A stretch of DNA of 64,000 nt, taken from contig CM071568.1 in the NCBI GenBank assembly GCA_036426205.1, forward strand, positions 123,786,945 to 123,850,944, in the 5' to 3' direction. The DNA comes from Ascaphus truei. Lineage: Eukaryota > Chordata > Amphibia > Anura > Ascaphidae. A model generated the notes under the pieces. It searched no databases and was not told the DNA's origin. It saw only the letters and a program-made list of their open reading frames with translations. Below are positions 46,827-58,010 of this stretch, piece after piece; within the stretch, counting starts at the first letter, position 1; every line of letters begins with the position of its first letter. The position numbers were made by a program, and so were the translations under genes.

Positions 46827-46969
46827 AGTAATAATCCCAGAAGAACAGGGCATTACTGGCCAATAATGCCCTGGCTGGAAGAGTTGAAGGCCCGAGGCGA
46901 AGCCGAGGGACTTTAACCCAGCCAGGGCATTATTGGCCAGTAATGCCCTATTCTGAGGGGATTATTACT
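46827..46969. mobile_element. Palindromic MITE with perfect 32-bp internal arms
   Basis: The outer ends AGTAATAATCCC and GGATTATTACT are inverted. Inside, 46847-46878 and 46918-46949 are perfect reverse complements (32 bp, AGGGCATTACTGGCC...CTGGCTGG). The 39-bp spacer holds GGCCCGAGGCGAAGCCGAGG, itself nearly symmetric. The whole 143 bp can fold into one hairpin. Superfamily uncertain. Confidence 0.8.
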
Positions 46970-47084
46970 ATTATAGGTGAAATGTAGGCTTTTTAATAAA
47001 TAATAGACACTTTTGTGTAGTAGTTATAGTGATTTTTTTATTAAAATAACATTTTAAATACTTTAAAGCACCTATATATACACT

Positions 47085-47190
47085 TACACTGCAGCACACA
47101 CACACCCCACCACAGTGCAGCTCTACACACACACAAACAGCTGTCTCCCCCACTATATAAATACACACGCACACTGTGTAGCCTCCACAC
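47085..47190. repeat. AC-rich low-complexity tract
   Basis: Interrupted CA-rich sequence (ACACACACACCCC, CTACACACACACAAACAG) beside the LINE ORF1 relic. Gives only a Cys/Val repeat ORF on the minus strand. Confidence 0.8.
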
Positions 47191-47214
47191 AAACTCTGTA
47201 ACTCTGTAATAATT

Positions 47215-47830
47215 ATTTAAGACCCTCCATCCTTCTCTAACTTTGTCATTGGTGCCAATGTGTACCAAGACTGCTGGGTCAGTCCCAGACCCTCCCAACA
47301 ATCTGTCTACCCAATCCGCAATGTGCCGAACTTGAGTCCCCGGGAGGCAACAAACTGTTCGGTTCATGTGGTCACGTCAACATATCTACATTCCTAATAA
47401 TGGAGTCCCCTACCACCACAACCTTTATTGGTCTCTGAATATCCTGAGTCCCCTCTGTTCTGGAGGAACTACTCCCCTTGCTGCTAGAGGAATTGGTCTC
47501 TCCCAGCCTTGCCGTTCCTGCCCTGACTTCCCTAATATCTTCACTCAATCTGGCAAATCTATTGAGATAGGTCAGTTCAAAACTGGCCTGCCCCTTCATC
47601 TTCCCCTGCTTCTCCTTCTAATTGTTATCCAGCTATAACTGGTCCTGGTCCTCACTCACAGCTTCCCCTTCTGTACCCCTAGTCCCAGCCAGGGCCCACT
47701 CCAGTGAGCACTAAACTCCTTTCAAGATTATCAATGTCCCTCAATGTTGCAAGTTGCCTCTTCAGATCAGGAATCTGAGACTCCAAAGAGACCACCTGCT
47801 CACACTTTCCACAGAGCTACAGACTTTCAA
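47215..47830 (-). pseudogene. LINE ORF1 relic with esterase (SGNH) motifs, CR1/L2 type
   Basis: On the minus strand, in order: CGKCEQVVSLESQIPDLKRQ with coiled-coil character, LATLRDIDNLERSL, then IKVVVVGDSIIRNVD and, after a frame break, GGSGTDPAVLVHIGTND. GDSI and GTND are the Ser and Asn-Asp blocks of the esterase domain found in ORF1 of CR1/L2-group LINEs. Only ORF1 is left and stops interrupt it. Antisense to RIPOR2. Confidence 0.75.
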
Positions 47831-48811
47831 TCCCCACACAATTAAAAATGTGATTGCATTTTTGATAGTTTTATATCTCTAGACCTAAATGATCTGTGAC
47901 CCTAAAAATCAATAAATGTATTATTTCTACCATATGAAAGAGTATTTTTTTTGCCACAGATAAACATGGTACCAACATCATGCCTGACCTTCATATACCA
48001 AAATGCTGTAATTATACTTCAATACTGAACTGCAGAATGTCGAGAAAAGTTAAATATCTATAGAACGGTTTATTTTCTATCAATGTGCAAATATCATGTA
48101 GATGCAGTTCATGACTATTGTTAAGTGTACTTTGTACCACCAATTTGTCAAGTGCTGTTCATCCTAACCAGAGTCTAACATCCCAAATAAAAAATAGTTG
48201 ATTGATCATTATTTAATTCTTGGAGAACCTCCTAATTTGTCAGCATGTCTCCAATGATTAAAACAAAGTGGTCTGAGCATCTCCTCTAGGTATCTGAAAA
48301 TACCCATTTAAAACAAGAGAAAATATTGTTCCATTTCCCTAATAATCATAATTGTTTGTTCTTGTATAGCGCTGCTAGTTTTACGTAGCCCTATACAATT
48401 GTTGTGAAATTCTCTACAAATTAATTTAAAACTCATTGGCCATTACTTGTTATTTCATCAAATCCTAAATTGAGTTCTATTTTTGTAAAGCAGAATTCCA
48501 CGCAGCTCGCTTCTCTTATTTTACCTGATTCAGGTGGTCCCCAAGAGCTTCTCTGTGGTCTTGTGTGACGTCTGAGATCCCCCCTGTTTCCATGCTGTAG
48601 CACCGGAAAAAATAAGTGCCTGTAGGATGATACAAAATGGCGGTGGGGGGTGGGGGGGTTTGGGCATGATGCGGCGAGCAATAAAAATTCTGAATTGGCG
48701 GATTGGCCTTTCTTGAGATTGACCCGTGGACCAAAGGAACCAACGAAGTAAAGGAACTGGCCAATCAGAGGCGAATCCGCAAAAAAATAAATCACCCATC
48801 TCTACTCGTGG

Positions 48812-49326
48812 TATTCTGAAGCCAGGGCACGTTGGTATGCATGGCTCCCGATAGCATTAACACAGTTCCCTTTTAAATCACTCCAAGTCCTGTAATATTT
48901 CCTCCACTTTATTGGGAAAAGGTAGCGGGTACATATGCTGTTGAGCTGGTGTGTATTGTGATTATTAGTTAGAACCGGTAAAAAGAGAATGGCCTCCACC
49001 AAGGGTTATAAACACAGAAAGGTTTTTTACTCACTGTCTCCAGGGTTGAAAAGGAAGTGAGGTGCTGGTGTGGGCAAAGGAAAGTCTAGGGGCAGACCAT
49101 GTCTGAACAAACAGAGGGGGGCAGACTAGCCCTTCTGGTGAGGATCCTCAGAGACTGCTGTAGCAGCTCACTGTGTCATGCTCAGGCAAGGAGTGCAACA
49201 TTGTTGCAAGCCACGCAGGCACAGTATGTGTCTGCAGCTCCTGCAGCTGGGAATAAAATCTGACAGGCAGAAACGGCAAAGGAGAGAGGGGGGTGAGTCA
49301 GGAAATGTGGCTCTTTTTCCATAACA
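48812..49326 (-). repeat. 3' LTR of the BEL/Pao element
   Basis: 515 bp, on the minus strand starting TGTTATGG and ending CTTCAGAATA. Compared with the other LTR, differences are mainly one-base insertions and deletions plus some substitutions. Confidence 0.9.
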
Positions 49327-49514
49327 CTCCACGTCTGGTTCTGTAGATACCACTATAGGCTACTATGTGGCACATATGTGCAAAACTACAACATAACAAT
49401 AATACTGCAAAGGTCCATATTTCCATAGCAATGTGGATACCGGCTGGTACCAACTGCATCAAAGTCCTTTGGCCAGCCTTCCAGTAAGGAAGCCAGTTGG
49501 GTGCGCGCTCTTGG

Positions 49515-52500
49515 TTAGCTTGACGCACACACATGTTCTCTTAAAAGTCCACGGCACTCTTGGTCGCGCAGGTATCTTTGGATACTATTGTCTCTATTGT
49601 CCTTAGTGTTTTTTGTAAGTATTCCTTGCATGCTCCAACGAAATTGGTACCACAATCGGAGCGTATTGTTTAACTGGTCCTCTGACTGCAAAGAACCTTC
49701 TGAGGGCATTATGAAGCTTGAAGCATCCATAGATTCTATAACCTCGATTGTTAGCTCGTGTACTCATGCAGGTGAAGAGTACCGCCCATACGTTTTGCTG
49801 TTTGCTAGCCCCGCCTCTAGTTCTACGTGAGATGACCATCCAGGGCCCAATACATCGAGTCCACATAGGTAAAGGGGGGTTCTGTGTTAAGTCTGTCGAC
49901 AGGTAGATCCCCCACCTTTGGTCTTGGCTTTGCTCTCAGCATTCGGCACCATACACATTGTGAGGTTACTGGCCACGCACCTTTTCATGGCCAAAAACCC
50001 CAATGCCCGCCGCCCTAATGGCGCCTTCGTGAAGTGTCGTCCCTGATGCATGACTTGTTCTGGTAGTGGCGCACCAACAAAGTGGCGATGTGATGATGCG
50101 CCAGGGATGATAAGAGGTTTGCTTTCCTCCCTGCTCAGTTGGGACTTATGTGAGGCGGCCTCCACTCTCTGAGGCCTTCGTTGTCGATGAAGGGATTCAA
50201 CTTCCAAAGTGGACTGTTTTTGTTAACACTCTTCTTTCCGCGAATGCAATTGATCTCTTCCGCATATGTTTCCTCTTTGAACATGACTGAGAACAGTTTC
50301 CTTAGCCTTTTGTAATTTCCTCTACGGTGCGAGCTCTTTGCAGATGTGCCAGCCGTGGCAACCGGTAGTTTTACCGTCTGGTGTCTGGCGGAAGGAGAGG
50401 CTATATGCCCGAGATGGGCTACTGTTCGCAGAAGGCCGTCCACTTTGAGAAGCTTTGGAATCATTGTGATCCGAATGCGTTTTGTGCGATACATTGGTGA
50501 TACCTACGACGGATACTTGTAGGTCTATCTCCGTATCCTTTTCGGGATCCAGAGTTCAAAATCGTCAACTGGGGTTGGTAGCGTTTCCACAGTCGCCAAG
50601 AAACATTGGTCCTGTGAGCCACGACGTTTCTGCAGTTGAGTGATGGGTACTAATCTGGTGGCGTGATCTGCGGGATTTTGCTCTGGGGCACGTGCGCCAT
50701 TGTCTGGTTGGTTGACATTCCGTGATTTCTTTCTACAGGTTAGCTACGTTAGACGTAGATTCTCCTTTTCTTATTGTAGATGTATCCCAGTACCACCTTG
50801 CTATCGTGTTAGAGTTTGACGGCATCTGGTTTGCTGTCCATCTCATCCTCGATAAGCTCCGCCAGTTCTACTGCTAGCACTGCACCCACACAGCTCGAGT
50901 CTGGGTATAGTATGGTCAGGTTGTGGCGCCAGCTTTGTTGCCAAGGATGAACCTGATGTGTGCAACTTCCATCCACGTCCGTGGTTTTTAGGTAGGCCAC
51001 CGCTGCTATAGCTTTTGGTGGAGCATCTGAGAACAACCAAGCTCTTTGCTGTGTGCGGTGAGAGATATAGGTGAATGGGCGTGGGATTTGAAGTTGCTCG
51101 AGGGCCTTCAGGGATGTTTCCTTCCACGTTTCCCCTCTTTCCGTTTTTCTGGAAGTAGTGGGTGTCCCATTCCTGTTTTTCGAAGGACATTTCTCTGAGG
51201 AGGGACTTCCCTTGTAAATGTGACAGGAGCCACGAATCCTGCGGGTCGTAGAGACTGTTAACGGTGGACAGGACTCCGCGACGTGTGAAGGTTTTTTCTT
51301 CGATGGCTACCTGGAACGTAAAGGTGTCTGTTTTAAATTCCAGCTTATCCCACAGGCTCCGCTATGGGAGGCGTGTCCGTTCCCCAGATCCAATTCTTGA
51401 GATCTGGTGCTTGATCATCCGCTTGGAACGCCTTCATCCTGGTGGCAACTGTTGGAAGCTTTTTGTGCAACCTTAGGTTGGCCTTCGCTAACATCTTTTG
51501 TGTCCTCTTGTAGTAGATCTACGGGCTTCTTCTTCGTGGGAACTGATTTTAATTCCGTCGTCCACATGAAGCCTCTTTCGACGAGCTCCTGGCGCTTTCC
51601 CGAACTTGCTCTTCTCCGTCTGGGCTGTTCTTCTGAGGCCGTAGGCTCCACTGCGTATGGGCTGTTCCCCCCGAGACATGTATTGCTCATGCGGTACTAC
51701 TCCGCCGTGATTTCTTTTTCTACGTCGTCATCTTGGTACCACAGGAATCTTAGGTAGTTACGGTTGTCTTCTCGCACAAGGAACAGTGGAACATCTGTTG
51801 ATGTCCGCGGTTAGGCGATAGGTTCCTTGCGGAAACGGATCAGCACTCCCAGAAGACTGTTTCTCCGATCCGGCCGGTGAGGAGAACATCGTTTCGGGAG
51901 ACTCCCTGATGCTGAGCGCTGGAGTCGAAGACCACTCGGATTTGGCCAGGTTTCTGGGTTGGTAGACGCCAATGACGGGAGGTACCAGCATCTTCTTCGC
52001 TTCTTTCAGTGGTGGCGCCCCTCTGTCATGGCCACTGTGGAAGATTTTTTGCATGAAGGCCACAAAGTGTTCCTTGGTCTCCCTTTTCCTTTGTAGGTTG
52101 CGGCGGAGCGAAGCGAGCCTAGACATAGCATGGTCGCTGTTGTTTGGGAGGCGTCTTCTTGGCGAACGGAAAGGTAGTTGGGGCCACCCAACTGCCCAAT
52201 TCGTCCTTGAAGAGCTCCTTATCCATTAACCTCAAGAATTCTTTGTCTTCCATTGATGGCCCTGTTTGTCGTCGTCCTTTTTGTCTGGAACACTGTACTC
52301 CCTAGGTCATTGGGGTATTTTCTTCCACAGGCGCGTCTCCGTAGTTCCTTTTGGTCTCGAGCTTCTCGTGGACCTGAAAGTGGTTTCGGACAAGGTTTGA
52401 AGTGGGTATATACGACCGTTTTCCAACAAGTTCGTCTGTAGGGCGCCTACGTTGTCGGGTCCTCGATCCTGTCTATGCATACTTCTCTCCAACTACACCC

Positions 52501-52960
52501 ATCCTAGATCGAGCCTTTGGGCGCTTGGGCCGTTGTGGTCCCCATTTCGCTGTTCGCGGATCTTGTGTGCTCTCTGATGTCTCTGCCAAGTAGCAGCAGG
52601 ATCTGGGCATCTTCGTCTAGGTGGTGGGATATGATCGGCAATGGTTTTTTGGGGATGGTGTCGCGCCACGTCTGGCGTGGGGATCTCAGTCCTATCTTCC
52701 GCCATGTGATTGCACTGCGTGGTGTGGGAGAGGGCATGGCTCCACTTTGCCGTCTATTGAGCATATGGTGTAGCCATTCACATCTCTCCCCTGTATTCTC
52801 CATTCGCCCTGCGCACGTTCTGAGAGTGTAAGAGAAGTACTGTCTTTATGTGGAACATATCGAAGAATTCTGACCTGACCAGCGATCGGTTGCTCTGGTC
52901 GTCGATGTTGCATACATCCGTGTGCTCTTTGGGGTTGTCCCTCTGGGTGCACTGCTACCA
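49515..52960 (-). pseudogene. BEL/Pao pol relic (protease, RT, RNase H, partial integrase)
   Basis: On the minus strand, in order: protease region with EIPTPDVARHHP and AQILLLLGRDI, then AQRLDLGWV (52.45-52.7 kb); RT with IGVYQPRNLAK, RLTADI (about 51.8-52.1 kb), AYGLRRTA and the catalytic VDDGIK (about 51.55 kb); RNase H with AVLAVELAELIEDEMDS (about 50.87 kb); integrase with GPWMV and AVLFTCMSTRA (about 49.8 kb). Frames change every 100-300 bp. After the integrase core the expected C-terminal region is absent and the 3' LTR follows within 0.2 kb. Confidence 0.85.
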
Positions 52961-53099
52961 GTACATATTTTAGTAGCAAAATCTAACCGTCGTTTCCTTC
53001 TCCGCATACTTCTGTGCATTTGGATGCTACTGACGTCGGGGGGTGTGTCTCCCACTTCTTCCTCCCCGCCCTGCTTGTCGGAGGGTTAGGGGCTTTGCT

Positions 53100-55888
53100 T
53101 GCTTTGGGCTTCAAGCTTCCGGTGTAGAGCGGCTATGTCCTGTCGCTATCCCACTCCTGTGCATTTCATAGCTTCTTTGCTCCTTGAATAAATGAGTTGT
53201 GGAAGCACAACATTGAAACAGTCCCTCCCCATTCCCTGAGTAGGTTCTTTTCGCTCCTCTATGGGTTTCACATCCTGAATCCGAGCACTTGTTAAGTGGA
53301 TGCGGCTTTTTGGGATAGGACATTCTTTGTTAAGGTCCCTTGGTTTTTGTCCTGTCGCCGTCCTGGCTGGGACTCGCGTGGGTCGTAGGGGGCACGTCCG
53401 TCCTGTGGACCGAGATTGGTGTTCCTGAGTCCTTGCACACCTTGCTGTTGACCTTTCGTTCCTCGGTGGCTGGCGCTGGATGTGGTTTGCGCCCCTAAGA
53501 CGAAGCTGGGGGTCGTTTCTTGTCTTTGCCGCTTCGCAGATTGAAGCTCACGAAAATGAGAATGGGGGGAAGACAACCTGCTTTCTCCCTTTTGTATTGG
53601 AACCTTGTGAAAGCCACCTTCTTGGAGGTTGAAGGGTAGCTTCTCCAGGATGGGTCTACTCCCCGAGCTGAATCTAGGGCGTTGAGACCTATTAAGGAAT
53701 GTCTTTCCTTTGCGAACTCCAGTTCTTGCAGCAGGTCTCCAATTCTCGTAACTTCGAGTAGTCTTTACTCGTGATCTTGGGGAAGCTCTCGTATTCTTTT
53801 GAAGAGTGAATCCTCGACTGCTTCAGGGCTGCCATAGGTCTCTTCTAGCCTTTCCCACACTAGTGTCAGACCTACTTGGGGTTGATGTGCGTTTGCCGTC
53901 CGAAGTCTCTGCGCTTGCTCCCTGGATACGTTCCCCAAGAACTAACTAACAGGTGAGCTCTTCCCTTGCTGAGAATCCAAGCTGTCGATTGCGTCTTTGA
54001 ACGTGAACTTCCACGTCCGTTAGTTCTCAGTGGCGGTCGTCAGCGGATGAGTCCTGCGTGCCACCAAGTCGCGCCGGATCATGGTACTTGGCTATGTCTG
54101 TCAGACCTGAGACTTCGGCGCGTTTGCCCCGTTCTGAGTAGTTGCTGGGACGGTCTGTTGCGGTCGCCTCTTCCTTGGCGTTGGATGCGTGATGGCTGCT
54201 GGCCAGTGTGAGGTGTGTTTTCTCTGCGTGGGTGTACCTGGATTGCGAGCCTGTTGGGTGCATCCGTGGTGCGCGCTGGCGTGGTGATCACTCTGGTGGC
54301 TGTGGTATCCCAGCAGCATGTACCATTGACGAGCAGCGTCCCCTTCTCCTCGTGTGGCCTAGCAGGTCTTCGGTATCTGTGGAGTCGCTCCATCCGTGTG
54401 AGATGGTGCGCTGGTGTTTTACGCTGGAAGAGGCTCCTTACGTAGTCTCATGCGTCGGGCGTGGATCCTCTGAAGGCAATTCCGTCGGTACGGTTGCTCC
54501 CCGCCTCCTGTTGCGCGGCTGCTTCTAGGACTTCGGCTTGGGATAAGCGGCGGCGGCTTCCTTCTCTTGATTTAGTGCCTCTAGAATCCGCGTCCAAATT
54601 CGGCCTTTTACGCGCCGCGGCAGCGGCGGCATTTGCAGCGGCGGTCGGTGGGCAGGGCGGGCGGCGTTGGCAGCGGCATCTCTGCTCCTCTCTTCTATGC
54701 GCGCTCTTTCTTGTCCTTACGGCTGCCTCTCTGCGACTATATTCAGCCCTGGCACGTGCGGCCTCTGCGCGGCGTCGTGGCCTTGGTACGTTGTGTGCTT
54801 GCACTGGACGCGTTAGACTGCGGCTGATCTTGCTGACCTGATGAGTGTCTGGATATGCTTGAGCGCTGCGATGCAGTTTTCCAGCAAAAGGTCTTTTCTC
54901 TGGTCTCCGGGCCTCAGTAAAGTGTGTCGTCACGACGAGCCGTCACGCTCCAGTCAGTTGCCTCCTGCTGGTCGCTTTCGCGAGGTTTTCCTCTCTGTGT
55001 TAATTCTTTTAGGTAGAGGCGAGATATGTTTGTGACAGCATTTGGTAACGTTTGTGACTTGACCTCAATTGGGCTATAGCTTGCCTATTTGTTTCTCCTG
55101 ATCACTAGTGCTTGCAACGTACATATCATATTTCAGGACCAGTGTCCTCCAGGCCTTCTCTAACCTTTCGCGGTGTGCTTCAATGTCGCCCTCATATTTT
55201 TCTCGCGCCTTTTGTGTCAGTGTGACTGTCCGTTTAGGCCTTGCGCCTGCCTCGCCTGTTTCAGATGCGCAGCGGTCTCTGTGTCTGAGAGATCGCTTTC
55301 CTGCGTGATGTCTGGTAGGCTCTGAGTTTCTGCCATGCGGTAGGTGTGTAGGCCTTTGCCAGTGCGTGTGGCGTGCGGTCTTTTACCTGTCACGCTGGGC
55401 GTCTGTCTCAGATGATGCCGAGCGGTGTCCCTGCTGCGTGCAGCGTTGGGTAGCTGTACTTACAGTGTCCCGTTGGCTCCTCACTGTGGGGTCTGAGCAC
55501 GGGTGGACTCAGACAGGAGAAAAAGCAATTAGTATTGTGAGAGAAGCACGTTAGTTGTCAAGGCTGTGTGCAGTTTGCTGTGTATAAAGCTTGCTGCCCT
55601 GTCTGGCAGAGGTGAACGCTGCTTGTCCTGGGGTGCAGAGACTATTCTGTATAGCATAGAGTCTTTGAGTAGTAGCTCTGTGTGATTCCTTTGTGTAGTA
55701 TTCAAAGTAAGGCTGCTCACTGTCTTTGCATAAAGCTGGGGTTTGTTGCTGTGTAGAGCCTTGTGGCTCTGTGTCAACGTGCTTGTGCAATGTGGTGAAG
55801 ACTGCTGTTTATATTTTGCTACGTTGCTCGCTTGTATCTTTAGCATAAAGGCTGTGGGTAGCAGCTCCTCTGTGTGTATTTCCCCCAA
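53100..55888 (-). pseudogene. BEL/Pao gag relic
   Basis: A first frame (55888-55529) starts close to the 5' LTR. A second (54933-54448) is Arg/Ala/Glu-rich with ARAEYSRREAAV, the helical stretch typical of BEL/Pao Gag. Near 53210 is FQCCASTTHLFK, matching the Cys-Cys-x-x-x-x-His segment of the Gag zinc knuckle. The parts lie in different frames separated by stops, so this is a pseudogene of the Gag part of the polyprotein. Confidence 0.75.
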
Positions 55889-55911
55889 GGCACACGGTCC
55901 TCTTTTTATAC

Positions 55912-56424
55912 TATTCTGAAGCCAGGGGCACGTTGGTATGAATGGCTCCCGATAGCATTAACACAGTTCCCCTTTAAATCACTCCAAGTCCTGTAATTAT
56001 TTCCTCCACTTATTGGGAAAAGGTAGCAGGGTACAGATGCTTGTGATGGTGTGTATTGGTGATTATTAGTTAGGAACCGGTAAAGAGATGGCCTCACCAG
56101 GGTTATAAACGAGAAAGGTTCTTTACTCACTGTCTCCAGGTTGAAAAGGAAGTGAGTGCGGTTGTGGGCAAAGAAAAAGTCTGGGCAGACCATTGTCTGA
56201 ACAAACAGGAGGGGGGGCAGACTAGCCCATTCTGGTGAGGATCTCAGAGACTGCTGTAGCAGCTCACTGATGTCAGCTCGCAGGCAAGGCTGCAACATTG
56301 TTGCAAGCCACGCAGGCACATGTAGTGTCTGCAGACTCCATGCAGCTGGGAATAAAATCTGACAGGCAGAAACTGCAAAGGAGAGAGGGGGGTGAGTCAG
56401 AAATGTGGCTCTTGTTCCATAACA
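55912..56424 (-). repeat. 5' LTR of the BEL/Pao element
   Basis: 513 bp, the partner of the copy at 48812, with the same ends. The sequence just downstream on the minus strand (GTATAAAAAGAGG) shows a TATA-like box but no primer-binding site that I can pair with a tRNA. Confidence 0.9.
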
Positions 56425-56626
56425 CGTGGCCATGTTTATAGTCTGGCGGACATATTTGTAGTTTGTGTCAAAACTGGCGACAAAAAACAACAGATATTAC
56501 GAGAACCGGAGGGTCCCCCAATATCAGGGGATCACTATGAGCTCTGGGGAACCCCTGTTTAATGTAAGATACATTTCCATTTGGAGGGTTCTGCTGCTCT
56601 AATATTGATTTGTTTCTTACTCACAG

Positions 56627-56670
56627 GTCTAGCAGGATTTGCTCGTCTTTGTCCAGGAGACCAGTATGAG
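56627..56670 (+). CDS. RIPOR2: RIPOR2 exon 8 (44 nt)
   Basis: A short exon with acceptor TTACTCACAG ending at 56626 and donor GTTAGT starting at 56671. It completes the Gly codon begun in exon 7 and encodes LAGFARLCPGDQYE, residues 210-224, ending in phase 0. The exon lies 12.7 kb after exon 7, beyond an intron holding a BEL/Pao retrotransposon. A degenerate copy of its acceptor and first bases sits upstream of exon 7. Confidence 0.94.
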
Positions 56671-57542
56671 GTTAGTGACCTTTTATCCCATTTCCTAAGA
56701 AAACACAATGTATAATAGGGAAGTGTTACCTCCTGCAAGCAATTTCAAGTAACAATGTGGGAGGTGGGGGCGTATATTGCATGTATACAGCCTGTATAAC
56801 GTTTTGATGTTACACACCTTACTATTATTATGTGTTTATCACAAAGATCTATCCGGATAATGTTACCAATTTGGTGCTCATTGCCAATTTGGAGGCAATT
56901 CAGTTCTTGTAACAGCCCTGCAGTTATAGGGGGAACGCTGTTCAAATGACTTTGGGCATGAAGCAGTAGCTAGACAGGGATGCCCTCAAGAGGTACCAGC
57001 AGGTCAGGTTTTCAGGATATCCCTGCTTCAGCACAGGTGGCTTTATCAGTAGCTCAGTCGAAGGCTCACAGACTAAGTCCTCCTTGAGGACTGGAGTTGC
57101 CTACCACTGAGCTAGATTGTTACTTGTTGTGCCAGAAATGATCTTTGTAAAACACTTCATACACTATAGCGCTATATAGGAAAATGACCTGATTATTTTT
57201 GTCACCTTTATCTCATATCAAACAGTGAGAGATGTGTGGTTTGCAAATTGACACTTTAAACATATTTATCCTGCATATTCTGCAATCATTATAAACATAA
57301 AACTGTGCCTATGTAAAGTCATTTCTAGGCCAGACAGCAGGGGAAGCTTATTAAAATAAATTGAATTCTTCTTTCATGACTTTTACAAGATGTTCTGAAC
57401 ACAATAATACTAAATCTATACTAAATAAGGTACAATTCTAAATAATATAATAACGCAATGCTTTTATGTTTCCTCTTCTGTGTTGTTTAATTTGCAGTTC
57501 AGCAAATCCGTTAAATAACATACATTTTCTTTCTTTATAAAG
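56671..57542 (+). other. RIPOR2 intron 8
   Basis: An 0.87-kb GT-AG intron, AT-rich. It contains a stretch with CAGGTTTTCAGGATATCCCT near 57004-57025, which resembles a common vertebrate repeat; nothing else is recognised. Confidence 0.85.
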
Positions 57543-57668
57543 ATTTTCATGCGATACGGGCGCCAACGTTGGAAATTAAAAGGAAAAATAGAAGTTAATG
57601 GCAAGCAAAGTTGGGATGGAGAAGAAATGTTTTTTCTTCCTCTTATTAATGGTTTAATCTCAATTAAG
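57543..57668 (+). CDS. RIPOR2: RIPOR2 exon 9
   Basis: A 126-nt exon, phase 0 on both sides, with acceptor TTTATAAAG ending at 57542 and donor GTAAAT starting at 57669. It encodes [20 protein letters not shown], then [22 protein letters not shown], residues 225-266. Alternating hydrophobic stretches and the W-x-G pattern point to beta strands at the start of the C2-like middle region of RIPOR proteins. The next recognised exon continues as VTELKGL; a candidate in-frame cassette exon lies between the two. Confidence 0.95.
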
Positions 57669-57706
57669 GTAAATCTGCAGTATCTAGTAACTGATATATG
57701 TTGTGG

Positions 57707-58010
57707 TCAGGGCTTTTTTTGTAAGAAAATATGTGCCGGTACCTGGGGAAAGGGCGGGGCCTCTTACCTTCTCCTGCTCCTCATCCCCAGCGACGTTGTG
57801 TTGTCGTAACGTCGCAGCATCATGTAAAGTCATTGCAGCGACCTTTTGACATCGCAGCACCCCGTTGTCATGGCAACATGGCGCATGTGACGCCACGTTG
57901 TTATGGCAATGCGTCTCACGAAGAGAAGGTACCGGAGATGAGGAGCAGGAAGAGAAGGTAAGAGAAAAAGGTGTCATAGGTGCATTGTACCGACACGTAC
58001 CGTTCTGGTC
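57707..58010. mobile_element. hAT-like MITE fragment, one end only
   Basis: Starts CAGGGCTTTTTTTGTAAG at 57707, a form of the CAGGGCTTTTTTT end of a vertebrate hAT family, and continues with GTGCCGGTACC and CpG-rich sequence, repeating GGTACCGG-like blocks near 57925. The matching right terminus (CCCTG preceded by A-run) is not found, so it seems truncated. Confidence 0.5.

Larger units (their letters stand above)
48812..56424 (-). mobile_element. BEL/Pao LTR retrotransposon, degenerate, with both LTRs
   Basis: Two LTRs (48812-49326 and 55912-56424) in direct orientation bracket gag and pol relics on the minus strand, and CGTGG flanks both outer edges (48807-48811 and 56425-56429). The order on the minus strand is 5' LTR, gag with a Cys/His segment, protease, RT, RNase H, integrase, 3' LTR, which is the BEL/Pao order. 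The total of 7.6 kb is near the family's usual size. Many frameshifts and stops make it non-coding today, and the integrase C-terminal part is missing. It sits in intron 7, antisense to RIPOR2. Confidence 0.92.
43977..56626 (+). other. RIPOR2 intron 7
   Basis: A 12.6-kb GT-AG intron with a G-rich minisatellite (44.24-45.1 kb), two short DNA elements (45548, 45976), an interspersed repeat and a palindromic MITE (46.7-46.97 kb), a LINE ORF1 relic (47.2-47.83 kb) and a BEL/Pao element (48812-56424). The stretches 46.28-46.73 kb and 47.83-48.81 kb have no recognised feature beyond a possible repeat fragment near 48.36 kb. Confidence 0.85.

Noticed and set aside
54448..54933. Ala/Arg-rich ORF as a possible host gene in a CpG-rich region
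   Set aside because: Its ARAEYSRREAAV helix and position between BEL LTRs place it as gag.
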